In this document: positions 1 through 5,981 of the stretch, piece by piece
Layout of the letters: every line of letters starts with the position of its first letter
Numbering within the stretch: position 1 is the first letter of the stretch
Assembly (NCBI GenBank): GCA_022750355.1
Contig: JAKIVW010000046.1
Coordinates: 1 to 8,015, forward strand
Reading direction: 5' to 3'
DNA: 8,015 nucleotides
DNA from: Thermoplasmata archaeon
GTDB taxonomy: Archaea > Thermoplasmatota > Thermoplasmata > Lutacidiplasmatales > UBA184
Translations under genes and position numbers: made by a program
The notes under the pieces: generated by a model
Told to the model about the DNA's origin: nothing
Seen by the model: only the letters and a program-made list of their open reading frames with translations
Database searches by the model: none

Positions 1-1420
1 TGTCGCCCTGCTGGAAGATCTGGGTGCGGAGCTGGCTGTTGAGGAACTCGGGGTAGGCGGTATGGATCGCGGTCGCCTCGAAGATCATCCCGTCGAGGTA
101 GACGGGGACCTTTGGGATCTTCCCCTCCCGCATCCGCTCCTCGAGCACGAGCATGACCTCCTGCGACCGGCCGACCGCGAACACCGGCACGATGAGCTTG
201 CCGCCGCGGCCGACCACCCGCGTGGTGAGCGCGCTGAAATCGTCGGTCGCCTGCTGCCGGCTGGGCTGGATGTCCCGATAGCCTCCGTACGTCGACTCGA
301 GCACGAGCGTCTCGAGGCGGGGGAAGCGGTTCGTCGCCGGGTTGAACAACCAGCTCCGCTCGAACTTGATGTCGCCGGAGTACGCGAGGTTGTGGTCCCC
401 CTCGCCGAGGTGGAAGTGGCAGATCGAGGAGCCGAGGATGTGGCCCGCGTTGTGCATGGTCAGACGGATGTCCGGAGCCACGTCCGTCGTCTCGCCCCAT
501 CGGAGTGGGATGGTCCGGGTGACCAGCTCGCGGACGTGGGACGAATCGTAGAGGCCCTTCCGGGCTTCCTGATTGACGACCTTGATCGCGTCGAGAAGCA
601 TGAGCGTCATGAGGTCCCGGGTCGGAGCGGTGCAGTAGATCGGGCCTTTGTACCCGTACTTGAGCAGCACCGGGACGAGCCCGCAATGATCGAGATGAGC
701 GTGGGTGACGACGACCGCGTCGAGCGAGTCGAGCGGGAGGAGTTCCGGCGCGTTGAAGTAGGGAGTCCGGTCGGAACCAGGATCGATCCCGCAATCGATC
801 AGCACTTTGGAGTTCTGGGTCGTCAAAAGGTGGGCGCTCCGCCCCACCTCGCGGTATCCCCCGAGGGCGGTGTTCCGGGCCCACAATTTCTCGGGCAGCG
901 GGTCGCGGGCGATCCGGATCCCGACTTTCTTGAGGAACGACCGTCGTTCGTCGAACGAATTCCGCAGGTGGATGCGTACCTCCTCGACCGTTTTGGACGG
1001 AATGGGGGGCGTCCGCACGACCGTCGGGATCCATCCGATCCGTCGCTTGAGGTCGTTGAGGACCGCGCCGCCGCGGCCGATCGCAGCCCCAGGGTTGGCG
1101 GCCTCGATCGTGACCTCGCCGGTCTCGGGTTCGAAGAACAGCTGGTTGATCTCCGCCTCGGGCGGGATCAACTCCCGGATCTGTTTTTCCGCCTCTTTCG
1201 GGTCGATGAGGATGGCGGGGTCGCTGCGCACCAACACCCGGCGTCGGAGTCGTTGGGCCACCTGGCGGAGGAGGTCTCCCCCCGAGAGGAAGGCGTCCAA
1301 CTGTTTGGTGTAAAGGACGATGTGGGGGCCTTCCAGCTCGATGTCGGTGACTTCGATGTTGTCCGGCAGGACCTGTTTCAAGGTCTCCCGGGTCTCATTG
1401 ATTAGCGAATCGAAACTCAT
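1..1420 (-). CDS. aCPSF1/FttA-type KH-domain beta-CASP ribonuclease (partial, C-terminus beyond left edge)
   Basis: Archaeal homologue of the eukaryotic CPSF73 cleavage factor. The family is known to cut RNA at transcript 3' ends and to drive factor-dependent transcription termination (aCPSF1, also FttA). I translated 473 residues from ATG 1418-1420 to the left edge; family members are around 640, so about a quarter is missing. Residues 1 to about 145 are the KH region, with the GxxG-type loop IGRGG at 114-118. The metallo-beta-lactamase core follows with the zinc motif HAHLDH at 240-245, NAGHILGSS with His327, and SGD with Asp350. The beta-CASP part starts with ESTYG at 375-379. All catalytic residues visible in this part are intact. 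The start lies 51 bp behind the psmB stop on the same strand, so co-transcription is likely. A weak CTTTCA-like box about 24 nt upstream could be an internal promoter. No clear Shine-Dalgarno is seen. Confidence 0.95.
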   Translation of the reverse strand, partial: MSFDSLINETRETLKQVLPDNIEVTDIELEGPHIVLYTKQLDAFLSGGDLLRQVAQRLRRRVLVRSDPAILIDPKEAEKQIRELIPPEAEINQLFFEPETGEVTIEAANPGAAIGRGGAVLNDLKRRIGWIPTVVRTPPIPSKTVEEVRIHLRNSFDERRSFLKKVGIRIARDPLPEKLWARNTALGGYREVGRSAHLLTTQNSKVLIDCGIDPGSDRTPYFNAPELLPLDSLDAVVVTHAHLDHCGLVPVLLKYGYKGPIYCTAPTRDLMTLMLLDAIKVVNQEARKGLYDSSHVRELVTRTIPLRWGETTDVAPDIRLTMHNAGHILGSSICHFHLGEGDHNLAYSGDIKFERSWLFNPATNRFPRLETLVLESTYGGYRDIQPSRQQATDDFSALTTRVVGRGGKLIVPVFAVGRSQEVMLVLEERMREGKIPKVPVYLDGMIFEATAIHTAYPEFLNSQLRTQIFQQGD

Positions 1421-1471
1421 TCTTGCGGGAAGAGGTTGGCGTGAAAGGGTTCGGCGGGCGCGGTCGGAAGA

Positions 1472-2146
1472 CTAGGGCAGGACCGGAGGCAACGGAATCT
1501 TGAGTGCCTTCAGGCGTTTATTAATTTCGTCGTCCGTGAACTCGTGATATTCCTTCGGCGTGATGACGTTCACGAGGTAGCCGTCGCCGCTCGCACTGTC
1601 GCGCTTCATCGCGGCGGTGAGTCCGCGCAGGGCGAGGTCGACCGCGTCGCTCGTGGAGATCTCGCGGGTGTAGTTCTCCTCGAGCAGGCCGTAGGTGAAG
1701 GTCGAACCCGAGCCGACCGACACGAAGCGGTCCTCGATGCAACCCCCGGCGGGGTCGACCGAGAAGACATGGTTGCCTTTCGCGTCCACGCCTCCGACGA
1801 TCAGCCAGGCGTAGTACGGGTAGTACCGGTTTCCGGAGAGGATGTTCGAGAGGAGCGTCGCGGCGCCTTCGGCGGTGAGGAGGGCGTTGCGTCGAAGTCG
1901 GTAGAGCGAGACCTCAGCCTTGAGGTACCGCGTGAGAACTTGGGCGTCCCCGACCAGTCCGGCGATGGTGATGCCGATGTTCTGGTCGATCTTGAACAGC
2001 TTCTGGGTCTGCTTGTTCGAGATCATCGTGCCGGCGGTCGCGCGGCGTTCGGTCGCGAGGACGACCCCGTCCTTCGCCGAAATTCCAATCGTGGTCGTGC
2101 CTTTGAGGAGGCGGCTCTCGTCCAACGCGCTAATTTGACCTTGCAT
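1472..2146 (-). CDS. psmB: 20S proteasome beta subunit, catalytic
   Basis: Catalytic subunit of the archaeal 20S proteasome, forming the inner heptameric rings that degrade unfolded proteins fed in by an AAA+ unfoldase. The 224-residue product has a 16-residue propeptide ending LLKG, then TTTIGI. Thr17 is the predicted N-terminal nucleophile after autocleavage. In mature numbering, Glu17 (residue 33) and Lys33 (residue 49, in KLFKI) occupy the active-site positions, and the conserved SVGSGS and TSDAVDLALRGL segments follow. ATG at 2146 is chosen over an in-frame start at 2350. It gives a normal short propeptide and lies about 50 nt behind a consensus TATA box, whereas the longer version would run through the promoter and add 68 basic, low-quality residues. 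An AGGGG stretch lies about 7 nt before the ATG and may be a weak ribosome site. The downstream gene is aCPSF1; the alpha subunit is not in the window. Confidence 0.96.
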   Translation of the reverse strand: MQGQISALDESRLLKGTTTIGISAKDGVVLATERRATAGTMISNKQTQKLFKIDQNIGITIAGLVGDAQVLTRYLKAEVSLYRLRRNALLTAEGAATLLSNILSGNRYYPYYAWLIVGGVDAKGNHVFSVDPAGGCIEDRFVSVGSGSTFTYGLLEENYTREISTSDAVDLALRGLTAAMKRDSASGDGYLVNVITPKEYHEFTDDEINKRLKALKIPLPPVLP

Positions 2147-2193
2147 CGCAGACCCCTGTAGACGACAGAGAACGGAGCGCCGACCCGGGCGCG

Positions 2194-2202
2194 ATATATA
2201 AG
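2194..2202 (-). promoter_or_regulatory. TATA box for the psmB-aCPSF1 unit
   Basis: On the minus strand this reads CTTATATAT, an exact match to the archaeal box A consensus YTTAWATA, in otherwise very GC-rich DNA. Transcription would start about 25 to 27 nt downstream, near 2172, leaving a leader of roughly 25 nt before the psmB ATG at 2146. No convincing BRE is seen upstream. The same bases read TATATAAG on the plus strand, but an sdhA transcript from there would carry a leader of about 160 nt, so I assign the box to psmB. Confidence 0.75.
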
Positions 2203-2322
2203 GGCTCACGCGGCGATTACGCGCGCGACACCGAGGAACCCGAAGCGACCTCGTGGAGTCGAGTTCCATCGACCCCGAACGCGCGGCCGCACCCCGGTCC
2301 GGTGAGCGGGGCGCGGCGCCTT

Positions 2323-2334
2323 CCCACCGGTGGG
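2323..2334. promoter_or_regulatory. perfect 12-bp palindrome upstream of sdhA promoter
   Basis: CCCACCGGTGGG is a perfect self-complementary 12-mer ending about 18 bp before the A/T box assigned to sdhA. Its position would suit an activator or repressor of the sdh operon. No known archaeal regulator motif is recognised, and short dyads arise easily in GC-rich DNA, so the role is inferred only from symmetry and position. Confidence 0.35.
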
Positions 2335-2351
2335 GCGTGGAAAGCCGCACC

Positions 2352-2359
2352 CATTAAGC
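2352..2359 (+). promoter_or_regulatory. probable weak TATA box for sdhABE
   Basis: CATTAAGC is the only A/T-rich patch immediately upstream of sdhA. Its centre is about 28 nt before ATG 2384, the spacing expected when transcription starts at or next to the start codon. No Shine-Dalgarno precedes the ATG, which also fits a leaderless transcript. The match to the TATA consensus is poor. Confidence 0.5.
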
Positions 2360-2379
2360 CCCGGCTGGGTTCGGGGCTT
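2356..2379. promoter_or_regulatory. 8-bp inverted repeat between TATA box and sdhA start, operator candidate
   Basis: AAGCCCCG (2356-2363) and CGGGGCTT (2372-2379) are perfect inverted copies separated by 8 bp. The left arm overlaps the A/T box and the right arm ends 4 bp before the sdhA ATG. If the transcript is leaderless, the repeat would be absent from the RNA and would act as a DNA site; a bound dimer would block TBP/TFB or polymerase. If transcription starts further upstream it would instead form a hairpin just before the start codon. The binding protein is unknown. Confidence 0.45.
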
Positions 2380-2383
2380 CCGA

Positions 2384-4057
2384 ATGTTGAAGCACGAGGT
2401 CGTCGTTGTCGGCGCGGGGCTCGCCGGACAGCGCGCGGCGCTCGCGGCGATCGAGGCGGGACGCGAGGTCGCAGTCTTCTCCAAGCTCCATCCGCTGCGG
2501 TCGCACTCGGGCGCGGCCCAGGGCGGGATCAACGCCGCCGTGGGGAAGGAAGACTCGGTCGACACCCACATTTACGACACCGTGAAGGGGTCCGACTATC
2601 TCGGAGACCAGGACGCGATCGAATTCTTCTGTCAGGCGGCCGGCCCGACGGTTGTCGAGATGGAACATTTTGGGACGATCTTCAACCGGGGAGAGGACGG
2701 GTCTCTCGCGCGTCGTCCGTTCGGGGGGGCGGGGTTCCCCCGCACGATCTACGCCGCGGACCGGACCGGGCTCGCGCTCCTTCAAGCCCTTTGGGAGCGC
2801 CTCGGAACGGAGGAGTTCACGCTCTACGAGGAGTGGGACCTGACGAGCCTCGTCGTCCGGGACGGCGCCGTACAGGGGATCGTCGCGTTCGACCGGCGCA
2901 AGGGCGACTTCGCCCAGGTCGCGGCCAAGGCGGTGGTCATGGCCACGGGTCCGTTCGGCCGGGTGTACGGTCGGACCACCAACGCGCACAGTTGCACCGG
3001 GGACGGAGTGGCCGCGGCGTATGCCGCGGGGGCGGCGCTCAAGGACATGGAGTTCGTCCAATTCCACCCGACCGCGCTGATGGAGTCGGGGATCCTGATC
3101 ACGGAGGGCGCCCGGGGCGAGGGCGGGATCCTCAAGAACGCGCTCGGGGAACGGATGATGGCGAAGTACGCGCCGCACGTCTTCGACCTGGCGTCGCGCG
3201 ATGTCGTCTCCCGGGCGATCGTGACCGAAGTCCTGGAAGGACGGGGGTTCCCCGGCGACTACGTCCACCTGGAACTGATGCATCTCGGGAAGGAAAAGAT
3301 CGAGAGCCGCCTGCAGGAGATTTGCGACTTTACCCGGAACTTTGCCGGGATCGATCCCGTGACCCAACCGATCCCGGTCTTTCCGGCCCAGCACTACATG
3401 ATGGGTGGGATCAGCACCGACATTCACGGCGCGACAACCCTGCGGGGTCTGTTCGCCGCTGGCGAAGCCGCGTGTGTCTCGATCCACGGGGCCAACCGGC
3501 TCGGGGGAAACTCTCTGCTGGAGACCCTCGTCTTCGGCAAAGAGGCGGGAATCGCCGCCGCAGCCTACGCGGTGTCGGCGACGGCGCCGTCGCTCCCGGA
3601 GGGGGGCCTCGACGTCGCAACCGCCCCGATCCGCGCATGGTCGCGCCGCACGGAGGGGGAGGACCCTTCCGTCCTGCGCACCGAAATGCAGCGTGTGATG
3701 GACCGGTACGTCGGGATCTATCGGAACGAATCCGACCTGCTCGAAGGCATCCGTCGCGTACGGGAGTTGAAGAAGCGGTTCGCGCAGATCCGCGTCGTCG
3801 ACCAGTCCCCGGTGTACAACCTGAACCTCAGCGATGCGCTCGAGGTCGGCCACATGCTCGAGTTGGCAGAGGCCATCGTGGTCGGAGCGTACGCCCGAAC
3901 CGAGAGCCGGGGGGCCCACGCCCGACGTGATTATCCGGTGCGGGACGACGCGCGGTGGATGAAACACACCCTCGCGGTCCGGGGCCCCGACGGTCCGAAA
4001 CTCTCCTACAGTCCCGTGGCCTACACCCGTTGGGAGCCGAAGGAACGGGTGTACTGA
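2384..4057 (+). CDS. sdhA: succinate dehydrogenase/fumarate reductase flavoprotein subunit
   Basis: Catalytic subunit interconverting succinate and fumarate on FAD, in the cytoplasm (no Tat or Sec signal). The 557-residue product opens with the dinucleotide-binding motif GAGLAG at 10-15. RSHSGAAQGG follows, where His41 matches the residue that carries covalent FAD in E. coli SdhA, and Gln46 matches E. coli SdhA (Glu in E. coli FrdA). Substrate-site motifs are present: QFHPT (His228), GARGEGG (243-249), SRDVVSRA (Arg277, the family proton-shuttle arginine), QHYMMGG (His338) and HGANRLGGNSL (Arg372). The C-terminal helical domain is complete. ATG 2384 is preferred to an in-frame GTG at 2330 because the Rossmann strand begins right after it and the extension would cover the promoter. 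L-aspartate oxidase is excluded by His41 and the partner genes. The stop overlaps the sdhB start by one base. The physiological direction is not settled by sequence. Confidence 0.95.
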   Translation: MLKHEVVVVGAGLAGQRAALAAIEAGREVAVFSKLHPLRSHSGAAQGGINAAVGKEDSVDTHIYDTVKGSDYLGDQDAIEFFCQAAGPTVVEMEHFGTIFNRGEDGSLARRPFGGAGFPRTIYAADRTGLALLQALWERLGTEEFTLYEEWDLTSLVVRDGAVQGIVAFDRRKGDFAQVAAKAVVMATGPFGRVYGRTTNAHSCTGDGVAAAYAAGAALKDMEFVQFHPTALMESGILITEGARGEGGILKNALGERMMAKYAPHVFDLASRDVVSRAIVTEVLEGRGFPGDYVHLELMHLGKEKIESRLQEICDFTRNFAGIDPVTQPIPVFPAQHYMMGGISTDIHGATTLRGLFAAGEAACVSIHGANRLGGNSLLETLVFGKEAGIAAAAYAVSATAPSLPEGGLDVATAPIRAWSRRTEGEDPSVLRTEMQRVMDRYVGIYRNESDLLEGIRRVRELKKRFAQIRVVDQSPVYNLNLSDALEVGHMLELAEAIVVGAYARTESRGAHARRDYPVRDDARWMKHTLAVRGPDGPKLSYSPVAYTRWEPKERVY

Positions 4058-5037
4058 TGGTCGAAGCGACCGTGCACGCGACCTTCGACGTCTACCGGTT
4101 CGAGCCCGGCACGGATGCCACTCCTCGCTACGACCGGTACGTGCTCGACCTTCCCCCGCATACGCCGGTCCTCAGCGCGCTCCTCAAGATCCGCGCCGAG
4201 ATCGACCCGTCGCTGAGCCTCCGCTACTCGTGCCGGAGTGCGATCTGCGGTTCGTGCGCGATGCAGATCAATTCCAAGAGCCGCCTCGCCTGCGAGGCCC
4301 CGATCGGCCCCGAACTCGCGCGCGACGGTCGGATCGTCATCGAGCCGATGCGCAACCAGCCGGTCCTCCGCGATCTCGTGGTCGACCAGGACCCATTCTG
4401 GCAGAACTATCGAAAGATCGAACCGCATCTCATCCTGGACCCGCGCCATCCGATGCCCGAAGGGCGCGAGAATCCGATGACCCCCGCACAGGTGGACCGA
4501 TTCAAGGAGACGCCGCGGTGCATCGCTTGCGCTGCCTGCTACTCGGCCTGCCCCGCGGTCGAGGCGGATCCGGCGTTCCCCGGTCCGATGGCTCTGGCCA
4601 AACTGTACCGGTTCGTCGTCGATCCCCGGGACACGGCCCGGCAGGACCGACTGGTGCGCATCCAGACGGACGGGCTCTGGCTCTGTCTCCGGTGCCATCT
4701 GTGTACGGAGGCCTGCCCGAAGGATGTCCGGCCCAGCGAACGGATCCGGGACCTGAAGGAGATGGCGATCGCCGCCCAGGGCGCGACCGAGCCCGGCAGC
4801 CGGCATGCGCTCGCCTTCAAGGAGAATATCCGGGACCGCGGGCCGCTCAACGAGATGAAACTCGCCCGCCAGTCGATGGGGCTGACGGAGCTGGTGGCAC
4901 AGCTCCCCCAGGGGATCCGGATCTGGCGGAAGAAGCCCGAGCTCCTCCGGGCGCCGCACGCGATCGAGGGAGACGACGAGGTCGAGAAGATCTACGACGC
5001 GCTGGACGACCATCGGAGTTCGGAGGACCTTCCGTGA
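4057..5037 (+). CDS. sdhB: succinate dehydrogenase/fumarate reductase iron-sulfur subunit, class E type
   Basis: Electron-transfer subunit linking SdhA flavin to the CCG subunit. The 326-residue product has an N-terminal plant-ferredoxin domain with [2Fe-2S] ligands Cys59, Cys64, Cys67 and Cys79. A bacterial-ferredoxin domain follows with CIACAACYSACP (Cys155, 158, 161, 165) and CLRCHLCTEACP (Cys210, 213, 216, 220). Classical SdhB proteins lack the second of those last four cysteines and bind [3Fe-4S] there; Cys213 predicts a second [4Fe-4S], as reported for Sulfolobales class E enzymes. The protein is about 80 to 90 residues longer than classical SdhB. The tail after about residue 250 (His250, Phe254, GPLNEMKL at 262-269) resembles the HdrC/GlpC C-terminal region, which is my inference. 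ATG 4057 shares its A with the sdhA stop (TGATG), with GGGTG 5 nt upstream, so translation is probably coupled. An upstream in-frame start at 3955 lies inside sdhA and is rejected. Confidence 0.94.
   Translation: MVEATVHATFDVYRFEPGTDATPRYDRYVLDLPPHTPVLSALLKIRAEIDPSLSLRYSCRSAICGSCAMQINSKSRLACEAPIGPELARDGRIVIEPMRNQPVLRDLVVDQDPFWQNYRKIEPHLILDPRHPMPEGRENPMTPAQVDRFKETPRCIACAACYSACPAVEADPAFPGPMALAKLYRFVVDPRDTARQDRLVRIQTDGLWLCLRCHLCTEACPKDVRPSERIRDLKEMAIAAQGATEPGSRHALAFKENIRDRGPLNEMKLARQSMGLTELVAQLPQGIRIWRKKPELLRAPHAIEGDDEVEKIYDALDDHRSSEDLP
5022..5026 (+). promoter_or_regulatory. Shine-Dalgarno GGAGG for sdhE
   Basis: GGAGG lies 7 nt before GTG 5034, inside the end of sdhB. It supports the GTG start and shows that internal operon genes use SD-led initiation, in contrast to the SD-less first genes sdhA and thyX. 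Confidence 0.7.
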
Positions 5038-5912
5038 AGTTGGCCTACTATCCCGGCTGCGTGGCGCAGGAATCGGGCAAGGAGCTCGACATGGCGACCC
5101 GGTGGGTGGCGAAGGCCGTCGGGATCGAGCTCGTGTCGTTCCCGAGCTTCTCGTGCTGCGGCTCCGGTTTCATGGATGAGGCCAACGAGGTCCTGAATAT
5201 CGCGCTCAACGCGCGCAATCTCGCGATCGCCGAGAAGGCCGGCCTCGACCTTCTCACGATCTGCTCCACCTGTCAAGGCATGCTCACGCTCGCGAACGTG
5301 CGGTTGGGCGACGCCAAGGTCAAGTCTCGGGTCGACGGCGCGCTCCGCCCGCTCGGGATCGAGTATCGGGGCACGACGAAGGTGAAGCACCTGCTCCAGG
5401 TCCTCACGCAGGACATCGGACTGGACTCGATCCGGGCGAAGGTGACCCGCCCGCTGGACGGCCTGAAGATCGGAGCCTTCTACGGTTGTCACCTGCTGCG
5501 ACCGGCGGACGAGCTCGGCTGGGAGAGCGCGGAGGAACCCCACTCGTTCGAGGACCTGCTCGCCGCCCTCGGAGCCACTCCCGTCTACTATCGCGGCCGC
5601 GTCATGTGTTGTGGGTTCCCCATCCAGTTCGTGAAACCCGAGACCGCGAGCCGCATCGCGGGCCACCAGATCCTGGATGCGAAAGCGCACGGGGCCGAAG
5701 CGATGGCGACTCCCTGTCCGCTCTGCCACATCTCCCTCGACGCGTACCAGAACCGGGCGGAGAAGGCGGTCGGCGAACCGCTCGACATGCCCGTCCTCCA
5801 CCTCCCTCAGGTGGTGGGGCTCGCGCTCGGGGCCTCGCCCGAGGAGCTCGGTCTTCCCCGGCACCTGGTCTCGACTGTGGCCCTGACGGCGAAGGTCGGG
5901 GCCCGAGCCTAG
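5034..5912 (+). CDS. sdhE: CCG-domain (HdrB-like) subunit of class E succinate dehydrogenase/fumarate reductase
   Basis: Replaces the haem-b membrane anchors of classical complexes and is expected to pass electrons between SdhB and a quinone, or a thiol/disulfide as in HdrB and TfrB. The 292-residue product has two complete CCG domains. The first is Cys9, Cys41-Cys42, Cys77, Cys80 (CX31CCX34CX2C) and the second Cys152, Cys192-Cys193, Cys228, Cys231 (CX39CCX34CX2C). All ten cysteines are kept; in HdrB such motifs bind noncubane [4Fe-4S] clusters, while Sulfolobus SdhE is reported to hold other metals. No transmembrane segment is visible; the C-terminus has the HdrB-like LPQVVGLALG and ELGL stretch. 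GTG 5034 overlaps the sdhB stop by 4 bp (GTGA) and puts the family N-terminus KLAYYPGC right after the start. It is called sdhC in Sulfolobus and is unrelated to the bacterial flavinylation factor also named SdhE. Confidence 0.92.
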   Translation: MKLAYYPGCVAQESGKELDMATRWVAKAVGIELVSFPSFSCCGSGFMDEANEVLNIALNARNLAIAEKAGLDLLTICSTCQGMLTLANVRLGDAKVKSRVDGALRPLGIEYRGTTKVKHLLQVLTQDIGLDSIRAKVTRPLDGLKIGAFYGCHLLRPADELGWESAEEPHSFEDLLAALGATPVYYRGRVMCCGFPIQFVKPETASRIAGHQILDAKAHGAEAMATPCPLCHISLDAYQNRAEKAVGEPLDMPVLHLPQVVGLALGASPEELGLPRHLVSTVALTAKVGARA

Positions 5913-5952
5913 GCCGCCCTCTCCCGAATCCCGGTCCTTCCCCCCGACGCTG

Positions 5953-5960
5953 CTTTATTT
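5953..5960 (+). promoter_or_regulatory. TATA box for thyX
   Basis: CTTTATTT stands alone in a C-rich intergenic region, centred about 25 nt before ATG 5982. This is the spacing for a leaderless transcript, and no Shine-Dalgarno precedes the ATG. It shows that thyX has its own promoter and is not merely read through from sdhE. Confidence 0.7.
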
Positions 5961-5981
5961 CCCCGGCCCGGTCCGGGACCC

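Noticed and set aside
62..1405. Long plus-strand open frame opposite aCPSF1
   Set aside because: The minus strand translates into a full set of aCPSF1 motifs. The plus-strand product is an unrecognisable charged sequence, as expected from third-position GC bias.
2195..2202. TATATAAG read on the plus strand as the sdhA promoter
   Set aside because: It would give a leader of about 160 nt, while the same bases match the archaeal box better on the minus strand at proper distance from psmB. Bidirectional use is possible but not supported.
2258..2273. Short inverted repeat GTCGA-N6-TCGAC upstream of sdhA
   Set aside because: The 5-bp arms are too short to stand out in this GC-rich region and it is not placed near a promoter element.
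2147..2350. 68-residue N-terminal extension of PsmB
   Set aside because: It would run through the consensus TATA box and give an abnormally long basic propeptide. ATG 2146 gives a normal one.
2330..2383. GTG start extending SdhA by 18 residues
   Set aside because: It overlaps the proposed promoter and dyads, and the family N-terminus begins right after ATG 2384.
2302..3930. Alternative plus frame and a 537-residue minus frame covering sdhA
   Set aside because: Both are rich in Arg, Gly and Pro or charged residues without family motifs, while the sdhA frame has every catalytic motif. They are shadows of GC-rich coding DNA.
5913..5950. Pyrimidine-rich stretch after sdhE as a terminator
   Set aside because: It is mostly C with only short T runs and no hairpin, so it does not meet the T-tract criterion for an archaeal terminator.
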